The notes below the pieces were generated by a model that had not been told where the DNA came from, ran no database searches, and saw only the letters and a list, made by a program, of their open reading frames with translations. A stretch of 64,000 nt of DNA from an uncultured Methanomassiliicoccales archaeon (GTDB lineage Archaea > Thermoplasmatota > Thermoplasmata > Methanomassiliicoccales > Methanomethylophilaceae), in assembly GCA_959597175.1 (NCBI GenBank), contig CAUFXM010000005.1, positions 1 through 64,000 on the forward strand, read 5' to 3'. Below are positions 7,392 to 16,074 of the stretch, piece after piece (position 1 is the stretch's first letter; every line of letters starts with the position of its first letter). A program made the position numbers and the translations under genes.

Positions 7392-8780
7392 ATGGCAGCA
7401 ACAAGGGCACTTACGATTCCGGACGTCTACGACAGGTTCGTGAAGGGGAAGAAGGTCTCCGTCGAGGACTGGGACTACAAGATCACCCCCGGCAACCTGA
7501 CCGCTCTCAAAGAGAAGTACAACATCAAGTTCGACCCCAAGGAGATTGTCCCCGAGGACAAGGACATGGTCAACAGGCTGTTCCAGGCCGGACTCGAGAT
7601 GCTGGTCACCACCGGATACTACAACCAGGACCTGGGCCGCGTCATGCACGTGACCGAGGAGGAAGTCTGGGAGGGCATCCGCAAGACCCCCACCAAGCTC
7701 GAGTTCGGAGAGAACAAGGACGTCGCCAGGTTCTACCCCAGGCACGGCAACTCCAACGTCAAGCCGGTCATCCAGGGAGGACCCACCGGATCCCCCATCA
7801 GCGAGGACGTCTTCGTCCAGGTCATGCAGTCCTACGCCCAGGAGGGTATCGTCGACACCATCGTGAACGGTGTCATGACCACAATCGAGGGACACCCTGC
7901 CAAGACCAAGACTCCCTACGAGATTCGCGCCACCATGGCGGAGCTCAGGGCTGTGAAAGAGGCCAAGGTCAGGGCCGCCAGGCCCGGTATGGGTGTTTAG
8001 GGACCCGAGACGCCCCTGTCTGAGGCAGGGCGTCTCTGCGCGGACCTCCCCAATGCGGGACACGGCATCAACGATGCCCACGAGTGCTCCCAGCTCAACG
8101 AGCTGAAGATCGACATGACCGGTCTGAACATGCTGGCCGGATGGACCACCGTCGGTGACATGATCATGATCGAGCAGATGCCCATCTTCGGTGGATACAC
8201 CGGAGGAGTCGAGGAGACCGCCATCTGTGACGTCGCCACCACCCTCGGATCCTTCGCCTGCTTCAGCGGTAACTTCCACCTCGACGGACCCATCCACATC
8301 AGGTGGGGAGTCACCACCGCGAAAGAGACCCTGCAGGTCGCAGCTTGGGCCGCCGCCGCAATCGACGCCAACACCGACCTCCTGCTGGCCAACCAGTACT
8401 ACCCCATGGCAGGACCCTGCACCGAGATGTGCCTGCTGGAGACCGCCGCCCAGGCGATCACCGACACCGCCTCCGGAAGAGAGCTCCTGTCCGGATCCGC
8501 CGCCGCCAAGGGAGTCGTCCAGGACAAGACGACCGGAATGGAGGCCAGGATCATGGGAGTCGCCGCCGAGGCCACCTGCGGAATGAAGATCTCCGACGTC
8601 AACGAGATCCTGAACAAGATGGTCCCCGAGTACGAGGCCCACTACGTGGACGCCCCCGCCGGAAAGACCTTCCAGGAGTGCTACGACGTCAAGACCGTCA
8701 AGCCCACCAAGGAGTACCTCGAGGTCTACGACAAGGCTGTCGCCAAGCTCAGGGACTACGGCCTGGACATCAAGCACTAA
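7392..8780 (+). CDS. mtmB: Monomethylamine methyltransferase MtmB with in-frame pyrrolysine (UAG) codon
   Basis: Transfers the methyl group of monomethylamine to the Co(I) corrinoid of MtmC. The gene is one frame of 463 codons interrupted by TAG at 7998-8000 (codon 203), and reading resumes in the same frame with GPETPLS. Known MtmB has pyrrolysine at position 202 of about 458, in the context GRPGMGV-Pyl-GPET, which matches exactly here. The downstream half keeps HECSQLNELKID, GGYTGGVEET, LDGPIHIRWG and GPCTEMCLLE. The pyrrolysine position and length rule out the dimethylamine (MtbB, about 356) and trimethylamine (MttB, about 334) enzymes. The ATG at 7392 follows AGGTGA. A hairpin directly follows the UAG. 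Confidence 0.96.
8007..8036 (+). promoter_or_regulatory. PYLIS-like hairpin just downstream of the mtmB UAG
   Basis: Six bases after the UAG, GAGACG-C-CCCTG (8007-8018) pairs with CAGGG-CGTCTC (8026-8036), an 11-bp stem with one bulged C and a 7-base loop. It corresponds to the proposed pyrrolysine insertion element of mtmB. Published work indicates it is not strictly needed for readthrough, so its role may be modulatory. Confidence 0.6.
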
Positions 8781-8818
8781 ACGATAACTGAGAAAACTAT
8801 CTCCTGAAACCCGTTAGG

Positions 8819-8842
8819 GGGAGGGGGAGACACACCCCTCCC
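8819..8842 (+). terminator. Terminator hairpin after mtmCB
   Basis: GGGAGGGG (8819-8826) pairs with CCCCTCCC (8835-8842) around an 8-base loop, 38 bases after the mtmB stop, and is followed by a pyrimidine-rich stretch. Confidence 0.55.
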
Positions 8843-8899
8843 TTGCCCCTTTCACTCCTGTCATCCGGTCGGAGGGAGAGGGGCGAAGAATCACAAGGG

Positions 8900-8960
8900 C
8901 CCCCGTCAAAATTCGCCTGTATTTTCCTCCTTCTGACGGGGGCGAACCCCCTATATACTA
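8900..8960 (+). promoter_or_regulatory. Promoter of second mtmB with flanking inverted repeat
   Basis: A perfect 9-bp inverted repeat (8900-8908 CCCCCGTCA; 8934-8942 TGACGGGGG) abuts the upstream side of a TATA box, CTATATACTA at 8951-8960. The second mtmB starts at 8993. The repeat may be an operator or the end of an upstream terminator region. Confidence 0.5.
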
Positions 8961-8992
8961 AATCTATTTGAAGGCAATCGGAAGGAGAGCAG

Positions 8993-10372
8993 ATGGTGGC
9001 GCGCAAGTACATCGACGTCTTCGAAGCGTACGACAGGTTCGCTAACGGAAGGAAGGTCTCGGAGAAGGAATGGGACTACGCGATCATCCCCCAGAACTCG
9101 AGGATGATGAAGGAGCGCTACGAGCTCGACTTCGGGGATTCCATCGTACCCATGGACCAGGACATGGTCGACAGGCTCTTCATCGCAGGGGTAGACATGC
9201 TTCTGACCACCGGGATATTCAACCCGGACCTCGGAATGGCCCTCACCATTGACGAGGACGAGCTGTACGAGGGGCTCAAGATGGCTCCAAAGAAGCTCAA
9301 GATGGGTAAGGGGAAGGACAAGGTCTCCTGCAAGGCCCGCAGGGGCAACTCGATACGCAAGCCCGTCATCCAGGGCGGACCCACCGGGGCACCGGTGTCG
9401 GAGGGCGTGTTCACCAACATGGTCGAGGCGTACGCGCAGGAGCCCACGGTCGATACGATCGTGAGCGGGGTTCTCAGTTCGGTCGATGGCCATCCCGCGA
9501 CAACCAACACGCCTTGGGAGATCAAGGCCACGATGGCCGAGGTCAGGCACGTCCGTGAGGCCACGCGCAGGGCGGGTCGTCCGGGCATATGCATATAGGG
9601 ACCTCAGACTCCGCTGTCCGCCACCGGGCGTCTGGCTTCCGGTCTCGGCGACGAGGGTCTGAAATGGTTCGACTCCCATGAGTGCTCCCAGTTCAACGAG
9701 CTGAAGATGGACATGTCCGGCCTGAACATGCTTGCAGGATGGCACAGTGCCGGGGACATAATCATGATCGAGCAGATGCCGATCATGGGAGGTTACACTG
9801 GCGGGGTCGAGGAGACCGCCATCTGCGACGTGGCCGCGACTATCGCATCATTCGCGCTCTACAACTGCGACATACATCTCGACGGTCCGATTCACATACG
9901 CTGGGGTACAACGACCACCAGGGAGACCCTTCAGGTGGCGGCCCATGCGGCGGCGGCTCTGGACTACAACACCGACCTCCTGTTGGGGAACCAGTACTAC
10001 ACTCTGTCCGGGCCCTGCACCGAGATGTGCCTGCTGGAGACCGCGGCCCAGGCGCTGGTGGACACCGCGTCCGGGAGGGAACTGCTCTCGGGGGTTGCCT
10101 CGTCGAAGGGAACGGTGCAGGATAAGACCACGCCCATGGAGGCGAGGATCATGGGCGAGGCGTCCATGGCGGCGTGCGGGATGAGCATCCCCGAGATCAA
10201 TGCGATCGTTGACAGGATCGTCTCCCGTTACGAGGGGAACTATCTCAACCCTCCGGCCGGGAAGCGCTTCCAGGACTGCTACGACGTCGACAACCTGGTG
10301 CCGTCGGACGAGTATCTCGAGGTGTACGAGAACACCCTCAGAATACTGTCCGAATGCGGGATCGACTTCTGA
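8993..10372 (+). CDS. mtmB: Second MtmB-family methyltransferase with in-frame pyrrolysine codon
   Basis: A 460-codon frame with TAG at 9596-9598 (codon 202, exactly the canonical MtmB position). Reading resumes with GPQTPLS. It shares HECSQFNELK, GGYTGGVEET, LDGPIHIRWG and GPCTEMCLLE with the first mtmB but differs at many sites, including the residues before Pyl (GRPGICI rather than RPGMGV) and the 20 residues after it. It has its own promoter and ribosome-binding site (GGAAGGAG at about 8980) and no corrinoid gene beside it, so it must borrow MtmC or the MtmC-like protein at 4368. The stem after its UAG is weaker: only CAGAC/GTCTG (9605-9609 with 9630-9634) plus a few interrupted pairs. 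Substrate is probably monomethylamine, but a related amine is possible. Confidence 0.92.
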
Positions 10373-10584
10373 TGTCAAGTTGGATGAGTGGATGGTTCCG
10401 ACCACTGTGCCAGATGATGCGTTTCACAGCCGCCGGCATCAAAAAACATACGTTTTGTACAGCCACCGATATATATTAATTTCCCGAATCCATTCCCTCG
10501 TCCGCGATGATTCGTCGCGACATCCGCCGAAGAGTCCCCAGGGACGTCCCCGACGGACATCTGGCACATATGTACCGACAATCA

Positions 10585-10592
10585 TTAAATAA
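10585..10592 (+). promoter_or_regulatory. TATA box of the pylT-pylS transcript
   Basis: TTAAATAA sits 24-31 bases before the first base of tRNA-Pyl, the expected spacing for archaeal transcription starting at the mature 5' end of the tRNA. A second TATA-like sequence (ATATATATTAA) lies about 115 bases further upstream. Confidence 0.6.
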
Positions 10593-10615
10593 CCTGAAAC
10601 AAGCTTTTACCACGT

Positions 10616-10683
10616 GGAGGGCGGTCCGGCGACCAGCGGGTCTCTAAAACCTAGCCAGCGGGGATCGACACCCCGGCCTTTCG
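10616..10683 (+). tRNA. pylT: tRNA-Pyl, anticodon CUA
   Basis: The 68-base gene folds as a minimal tRNA-Pyl: acceptor GGAGGGC/GCCTTTC (7 bp with two G-U pairs), a very short D-arm, anticodon CTA at 10644-10646 in loop CTCTAAA, a small variable region, and a T-arm GCGGGG/CCCCGG. The discriminator is G. CCA is not encoded. The anticodon stem is interrupted by one bulged A at 10653, as in the tRNA-Pyl of other Methanomassiliicoccales. It lies 24 bases upstream of pylS and is probably co-transcribed with it. Confidence 0.95.
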
Positions 10684-10707
10684 CCTTCCCATCACTTGGT
10701 TGAGACT

Positions 10708-11529
10708 ATGGTTGGATTCACAGACCCGCAGATACAGCACCTCATGGAGTACGGAGACGAGGACCGTTCGGACATGGACTTCGCGGACGCAGCTGAGCGC
10801 GACAGGCAGTTCGCCAAGCTGATGTCCAGGACCAAGGCGGTCAACGATGCAGGGATCAAGGAGCTCATCGCGGAGCCGCACAGGCACGACCTGTCGCAGC
10901 TCGAGCAGGCGATCGCCGACAAGCTCACCGCGAGGGGATTCATAGAGGTGCGCACGCCAATCATAATGTCCAACTCTGCACTGGCCAAGATGACGATTAC
11001 TCCCGAGCATCCCCTGTACAAGCAGGTCTTCTTCATCGATGACAAGAGGTGTCTGAGGCCCATGCTGGCGCCCAACCTCTACGTGGTCATGAGGAGGCTC
11101 AGGGACCACACGGACGGGTCCGTCAAGATATTCGAGATAGGCTCATGCTTCAGGAAGGAGTCCAAGAGCTCCCGTCATCTTGAGGAGTTCACGATGATGA
11201 ACCTCGTCGACCTCGGGCCGGAGGGCGATCCGACGGAGTGCCTGAAGACGTACATAGACGACGTCATGACCGCTGCGGGCCTGGAGTACACCCTCTCCCG
11301 CGAGGAGTCCGACGTGTACGTCGAGACCCTGGATGTCAACATCGGCGACACAGAGGTCGCCTCGGGTGCCGTCGGGCCCCATATCCTCGATCCCGCGCAC
11401 GACATACACGAGCCATGGGCAGGGGTCGGTTTCGGGCTCGAGAGGCTGCTGATGTTGAAGGAGGACAAGAGCAGCGTGAGGAAGACCGGCAAGAGCCTGA
11501 CCTACCAGGACGGGCTCAAGATAGACTGA
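10708..11529 (+). CDS. pylS: Pyrrolysyl-tRNA synthetase, catalytic-domain-only form
   Basis: Class II aminoacyl-tRNA synthetase that charges tRNA-Pyl with pyrrolysine. At 273 residues it contains only the catalytic domain: motif 2 (SCFRKES), MLAPNLY in the amino-acid pocket, and motif 3 GFGLERLLML near the end. The separate N-terminal tRNA-binding domain of Methanosarcina PylS is missing, as is typical of Methanomassiliicoccales. The ATG at 10708 aligns with family starts. An in-frame TTG at 10696 is less likely. It stands immediately downstream of pylT. Confidence 0.96.
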   Translation: MVGFTDPQIQHLMEYGDEDRSDMDFADAAERDRQFAKLMSRTKAVNDAGIKELIAEPHRHDLSQLEQAIADKLTARGFIEVRTPIIMSNSALAKMTITPEHPLYKQVFFIDDKRCLRPMLAPNLYVVMRRLRDHTDGSVKIFEIGSCFRKESKSSRHLEEFTMMNLVDLGPEGDPTECLKTYIDDVMTAAGLEYTLSREESDVYVETLDVNIGDTEVASGAVGPHILDPAHDIHEPWAGVGFGLERLLMLKEDKSSVRKTGKSLTYQDGLKID

Positions 11530-11617
11530 GCCGATATTATGTCCATCCGGTCATCGATAATCACTTACAAGCCACGGACCCTCATGCCCGGACGTTGCGA
11601 CGCGGGGGCGGTGTAGA

Positions 11618-12778
11618 GTGAGGCTCTGTATCGTCGGAGGGGCGCTGCAGGGCATGGAGGCGGCGTTCCTAGGCCATGAGGCCGGGTACACCACCATCGT
11701 CATCGACCGCAGGGCGGACGCCCCAGCGCTCTCTATATGCGACGAGCCGCATGTCCTGGATCCGCTGAAGGATGTGCATTCGGCCCTTGAGATATTCTCC
11801 ACCTGCGACGTGGTTCTGCCAGCATGCGAGGAACTCGATCTCCTGGAGTCACTGGACGACATGCTCCGCGACGCCGGGATACCCTTCCTATTCGACCTGG
11901 AATCCTACGGCGTATCCAGCTCCAAGAGGTTATCCAACGAGATCATGGAGTCCGTGGGCGTACCGTTGCCGGGACACTGGCCAGAGTGCGGGTTCCCCGT
12001 GGTAGTGAAGCCATCCTCCCAGAGCGGGAGCGTGGGTGTGTCCGTGGCGTTCAACGACGACGACGTCAGGAAGGGGCTCGAGGTGGTGGACCGGCTGGGC
12101 GACAAACCGGTCATCCAGGAGTTCGTCCACGGCAAGAGTGTGTCCATCGAGGTCATAGGGGACGGGGAGAGGGCGACCGCCTACGTCACCACCGAGGTCG
12201 TCCTGGACACGAACTACGACTGCAAGATGGTCCGCTGCTTCCCGGACATCCTCGATCCGGAGCAGGAGCAGGAGTTCAGGCGCATAGGCAGGGACGTGGC
12301 GGAGGCCATCGGGCTTTCCGCCCTGATGGATGTCGAGGCCATACTCACGCCCAAGGGTCTGAGGGTCCTGGAGATCGACGCCCGCATCCCCAGCCAGACC
12401 CCCGCCGCCATCTACATCGCCACAGGCGTGAACCTGCTCGAGGAGCTGGTCACCACGGCCCTCGGAAGCCCCGCGGGCCGCAACGGATCCGGTGGGTCCG
12501 GCATCTACTGGCATCTGCATTACAGGGACGGCGTCCTCCGCACCACGGGGGAGAAGGAGTTCGGCAAGGTCAGGAGTCCGAAGATGGGTTCCGGACTGTT
12601 CGGCTCCGACCGTCACATAACGGATTACGCGCCCGGCAGCCGCGAGTGGCACGGCACGTTCATGGTCTCCGGCAGGACCCCGGAGGAGGCGGAGCTCAGA
12701 AGGCTCCAGGTCCTTGAAAGTATCAGGCGGGAGTGCGACGTCAGGGAGTACCTGGACGGCACCCCGGAGGTGGTTTGA
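11618..12778 (+). CDS. pylC: Pyrrolysine biosynthesis protein PylC (ATP-grasp ligase)
   Basis: Joins 3-methyl-D-ornithine to the epsilon-amino group of lysine with ATP, the second step of pyrrolysine synthesis. The 386-residue protein has an N-terminal Rossmann-like region (IVGGALQGMEAAFLGHEAG) and an ATP-grasp fold with PVVVKPSSQSGSVGVS and VDVEAILTPKGLRVLEIDARIPSQTP-type elements, the latter including the metal-binding EIDAR. The start is GTG at 11618. The stop overlaps the pylD start (TGATG). pylB, which makes the methylornithine substrate and normally sits between pylS and pylC, is absent: the gap is only 88 bases. Confidence 0.95.
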   Translation: MRLCIVGGALQGMEAAFLGHEAGYTTIVIDRRADAPALSICDEPHVLDPLKDVHSALEIFSTCDVVLPACEELDLLESLDDMLRDAGIPFLFDLESYGVSSSKRLSNEIMESVGVPLPGHWPECGFPVVVKPSSQSGSVGVSVAFNDDDVRKGLEVVDRLGDKPVIQEFVHGKSVSIEVIGDGERATAYVTTEVVLDTNYDCKMVRCFPDILDPEQEQEFRRIGRDVAEAIGLSALMDVEAILTPKGLRVLEIDARIPSQTPAAIYIATGVNLLEELVTTALGSPAGRNGSGGSGIYWHLHYRDGVLRTTGEKEFGKVRSPKMGSGLFGSDRHITDYAPGSREWHGTFMVSGRTPEEAELRRLQVLESIRRECDVREYLDGTPEVV

Positions 12779-13584
12779 TGACTAGGCTCACACCGGATCT
12801 AATTGAGGGGGTCCCGGACGACAAGCTCGACCTGGACCAGAAGCTGCTTAAGGCCACGGGGAAGACGGTCAAGGGCATAGCCCTGGAGGCCGCAGGGCTC
12901 CCCGACGACACGGACCTGTCCGGGTTCACCGCGGTATCCGTCCCGATAACATCGGGGATGGGGATCATCAGCGGGTTCTCCGCGTCGGTGGACGCGATCG
13001 TCAGGAGGCTCGGCATGCAGTGCCATGTGACCGACGGCACCGACGTGTACGGGTTCTCCCAGGGGGTCGACGAGGGCGTCGACATAGTGATGATGGCAGA
13101 TGACCGCAAGTTCGTCGCCTACAACATGAGGGAACGCAGGTACACCGACAACTCGTGGGGCACTGCGAGGGGGTACTCGGTCGCTCTGAAGAACGCCGCG
13201 GGCGGGCTCGAGGGCAAGGAGGTCCTGGTTATCGGGGCGGGCATGGTCGGATCATGGGCGGTCAGGTTCCTCGTGGAGATGGGTGCCGAGGTGTCCGTCA
13301 TCGACATAATCCATGAGAAGGCGGACCGTCTGGCGAAGGAGGGGGCGAAGCCGCTGAACGACCTGGCGAAGGCCATCTCGGACCACACCCTCCTGCTGAA
13401 CGCGGCGCCCTTCATAATACCGGGCGAGATCATCGCGGAGGGCTCCATAATTTCCAGCCCCGGCGTTCCGCACTACTACGACCAGCTGGCCCGCAGCAGG
13501 GCGAAGGCGATCATACACGACCCGTTGGAGATCGGTGCCGCCGTGATGGCGGTGAACAGCGCGGGCTACTCCATAAAGGGATGA
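12778..13584 (+). CDS. pylD: Pyrrolysine biosynthesis protein PylD (dehydrogenase)
   Basis: NAD-dependent dehydrogenase that oxidises the lysine-methylornithine dipeptide, after which the pyrroline ring closes to give pyrrolysine. The 268-residue protein carries a dinucleotide-binding loop VIGAGMVGSWA at about residues 151-161, preceded by the substrate domain (SGMGIISGFS). The ATG at 12778 overlaps the pylC stop, so the two are translationally coupled. An upstream ATG at 12733 lies inside pylC and gives a non-homologous N-terminus. Confidence 0.95.
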   Translation: MTRLTPDLIEGVPDDKLDLDQKLLKATGKTVKGIALEAAGLPDDTDLSGFTAVSVPITSGMGIISGFSASVDAIVRRLGMQCHVTDGTDVYGFSQGVDEGVDIVMMADDRKFVAYNMRERRYTDNSWGTARGYSVALKNAAGGLEGKEVLVIGAGMVGSWAVRFLVEMGAEVSVIDIIHEKADRLAKEGAKPLNDLAKAISDHTLLLNAAPFIIPGEIIAEGSIISSPGVPHYYDQLARSRAKAIIHDPLEIGAAVMAVNSAGYSIKG

Positions 13585-13631
13585 CAGTCGGGGCCGCGAC
13601 GGCGGCCATTCGATAAAACGGAAGTGATTGA

Positions 13632-15266
13632 GTGAGATACGGCATAGCATTGGACATAGGGACCAGCGGCATGCGCTGCCAGGCCCTGGACATGGACTCG
13701 GGGGAGACCCTGGGGACGGCGATCACGGAGAGGCACCCCATACCGGGGATGAACGTGATCGACCACGTCAACTACGCCATCAAGGCCGGCGAGGACGTCG
13801 CCAACAGCCTGATGATCGAGACGGCGAACAACCTGTTCGCCCAGCTGAACATCGACCTGGCGGACGTCGAGACCATCGCAGTCTGCGGGAACCCGTTCCA
13901 GCTCTCCCTGTTCCAGAACATAGAGATCAGGGATCTAGCGTACGCGGGCAAGAACATGATCAAATCCCTGGGGATCGTCTCCCCTCCCAGGGACGGGGAC
14001 GTGGTGGATGCCGCATCCCTGGGACTGAAGGGGATGCCGAGGGCCAAGGTCATCATACCTCCTGCGGTCACGCACGAGATCGGGGCGGACGCCATCGCCA
14101 TGATGCTGATGACAAACATCCTGGAGGAGAGGGAGCCCTGCATCGTCGTCGACTACGGTACCAACGCCGAGATGGCGCTGATCAGGGACGGGAACGTCTA
14201 CACCGGGTCCGCGGCCGCTGGGCCAGCACTGGAGGGCCAGGAGATCGAGCGCGGAATGCTGGCGGCACCGGGCGCCCTCAGCGAGATAGAGATCACCGAC
14301 AAGGGCTGGAGGTGCTACGTCCTGGACGACACCCTCGCACCGCAGCCCGGGGACGTCATCGACCCGTTCACCGGGGACGTCCTGGAGGAGGGTCCCATGC
14401 ATGGTAAGGCCGTCGGAATCACGGGCACCGGGGTCATCGCCGCTCTTGCTAACGGCATGAAGACGGGGGTCATCGTCCCGCCCAAGATATGCACCGACGA
14501 GGGCGTCCTCAAGCTCCAGGATGGGATCACGATCACCAGTCACGACGTCGAGGAGGCGGGGAAGGCCATCGGGGCCCTCCGCGCGGGGTTCCTCACGCTG
14601 CTGGATGATTCCGGCCTCTGGGTGGAGGACGTCAAGAAGGCCTACATGTCCGGCGCGTCCGGCCTGTATGTGGATGCCAAGAAGGCCATGGAGGTGGGGA
14701 TGGTCACACCCGGTGCGACGGAGATCGTCCAATTCGGGAACACGTCCATCGGCATGGCGAGGAAGATCATCCTGGGTGAGATCGACCTGGACGGTCTGAG
14801 GGAGTTCGCCAAGAAGCTCAGGGCTACACACTGCATGTTCGCCACGTCGGACTTCTTCAAGAACGTCTACTCCATAGAGTTCTCTGTCTGGTGCAGCAGC
14901 ATGCCCATGGACCAGTACAACGCCATGATGGACGTCTACGGCCTGAAGCCTCTCCCGCCCATGCCGGCGCCAGAGGACATAAAGGTCACGAGGCTCGCGA
15001 AGAGGGACCTGCCCGACACCGAGAAGTGCAAGGTCAAGATCATCTGCTGCGGGACCGCCCTCACGGGGATCGTCGAGGGTTGCATCGGATGCAAGAAGTG
15101 CATGAAGGAGTGTCCCGAGAAGGCCATAACCATAGAGCCCGAGGGCATGTCCCAGCACAGGGCCACGATAATGTCGGACCGCTGCGCCGGCGTGGCGTGC
15201 AAGAGGTGCGAGAGGATCTGCCCCAAGGGAGTCCTCCACACCCTGGACCTGAAGATCAGGGCCTGA
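13632..15266 (+). CDS. ramA: Methylamine methyltransferase corrinoid protein reductive activase RamA
   Basis: ATP-dependent iron-sulfur protein that reduces inactive Co(II) corrinoid proteins back to Co(I), allowing methylamine metabolism to restart. The 544-residue protein starts with an ASKHA-like nucleotide-binding segment (ALDIGTSGMRCQ) and contains the DUF4445 region (VVDYGTNAEMALI, SAAAGPALEG). It ends with two ferredoxin motifs, CIGCKKCMKECP and a second one with unusual first spacing, CAGVACKRCERICP. The start is GTG at 13632, 47 bases after pylD, so it belongs to the pyl transcript. Two strong hairpins follow. Confidence 0.95.
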   Translation: MRYGIALDIGTSGMRCQALDMDSGETLGTAITERHPIPGMNVIDHVNYAIKAGEDVANSLMIETANNLFAQLNIDLADVETIAVCGNPFQLSLFQNIEIRDLAYAGKNMIKSLGIVSPPRDGDVVDAASLGLKGMPRAKVIIPPAVTHEIGADAIAMMLMTNILEEREPCIVVDYGTNAEMALIRDGNVYTGSAAAGPALEGQEIERGMLAAPGALSEIEITDKGWRCYVLDDTLAPQPGDVIDPFTGDVLEEGPMHGKAVGITGTGVIAALANGMKTGVIVPPKICTDEGVLKLQDGITITSHDVEEAGKAIGALRAGFLTLLDDSGLWVEDVKKAYMSGASGLYVDAKKAMEVGMVTPGATEIVQFGNTSIGMARKIILGEIDLDGLREFAKKLRATHCMFATSDFFKNVYSIEFSVWCSSMPMDQYNAMMDVYGLKPLPPMPAPEDIKVTRLAKRDLPDTEKCKVKIICCGTALTGIVEGCIGCKKCMKECPEKAITIEPEGMSQHRATIMSDRCAGVACKRCERICPKGVLHTLDLKIRA

Positions 15267-15274
15267 ACATCTTT

Positions 15275-15340
15275 ACCGGGCTCCGGCCCGGTTCCTTATA
15301 TTATCAGGGGGAGACGGACGCCGATGCGGTCGGTCTCCCC
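15275..15340 (+). terminator. Two tandem hairpins ending the pyl-ramA transcript
   Basis: A 6-bp stem ACCGGG/CCCGGT (15275-15292), then an 8-bp stem GGGGAGAC/GTCTCCCC (15308-15315 with 15333-15340), lie in the gap between ramA and the convergent ACT-domain gene. Confidence 0.55.
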
Positions 15341-15368
15341 GCCAACCGTCAATGTGTCGGCCCGGATG

Positions 15369-15866
15369 TCACTTGATGAGGATGCTGGACACTCCGCGGC
15401 AGGACCTGAGCTCAGGGATTATCTCCGAAGGGATCTTCCCGTAGACGACCACCAGGAGCACCGCCGAGTCGCCGTCGCCGGTGTCGTCAACCATCGCCTG
15501 CCTCACGGATATCCCGGCTCTGTAGAGGACGTTGGTGATGTCCGCAAGGATCCCCGGCATGGTGGAGTCGGTGGGCGTGATCACGATGGAGGAGCAACCG
15601 ATCTCCGGGGCCAGCTCGGACATCGACAGTGTGCACCTGAGCTTGGAGAATATCCCGTCGAGACTCGGTGTGGATGATATCCGGTCAAGGGTCATCCTCA
15701 CGACCCTGCGGTCCACGCCGCATGCGCGGCCGATGGCTGAGTCGCCCAGCTCGATGTTGCCGCAGTAGGCCTTTCCGCCTTCGACCCTGACCCCCTGTTC
15801 CAACAGGAGCTTCGCGACCTTCTCCTGGGAGGGGAAACCGTTGAAACGGCCTTCTAGGATGTCCAT
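15369..15866 (-). CDS. ACT-domain amino-acid-responsive regulator
   Basis: A 165-residue protein with an N-terminal helix-turn-helix-like half (PSQEKVAKLLLEQGVRV ... IGRACGVDRRVVRMTLDRI) and a C-terminal ACT domain (SIVITPTDSTMPGILADITNVLYRAG), which typically binds an amino acid. It resembles archaeal regulators of amino-acid metabolism. I placed the start at the ATG at 15866, because a minus-strand TATA box (TTTATAATT, about 15887-15896) would start transcription directly there. The ORF continues upstream to 15926 but the additional residues fall in the promoter. The ligand is unknown. The chorismate mutase gene downstream on the other strand hints at aromatic amino acids, but only weakly. 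Confidence 0.72.
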   Translation of the reverse strand: MDILEGRFNGFPSQEKVAKLLLEQGVRVEGGKAYCGNIELGDSAIGRACGVDRRVVRMTLDRISSTPSLDGIFSKLRCTLSMSELAPEIGCSSIVITPTDSTMPGILADITNVLYRAGISVRQAMVDDTGDGDSAVLLVVVYGKIPSEIIPELRSCRGVSSILIK

Positions 15867-16074
15867 GTTTTTGTGAATGCGTTGACAATTATAAACATTA
15901 TTGCACAGATTTGGTTTTTCAATCATCTAGAAGAATCAGAAGATAGTCGGTACCGCTCATGATCGGCAGCATCTGCATCGTTAATAAAGTCGGTATTTGG
16001 ATCGAGTCATCCATGATACGAAAGCACATCTTCGTTGGATATGAATCAAATGAAAATCATGTACCGATGCCCCT

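Noticed and set aside
7998..8000. TAG in mtmB as a nonsense mutation or a split gene.
   Set aside because: Reading resumes in the same frame with full similarity, and the same occurs in the second copy at the same position.
6745..8780. Initial reading of mtmC-mtmB as a dimethylamine system (mtbC-mtbB).
   Set aside because: The amber codon falls at residue 203, matching MtmB (202), not MtbB (about 356), and the sequence around it is MtmB.
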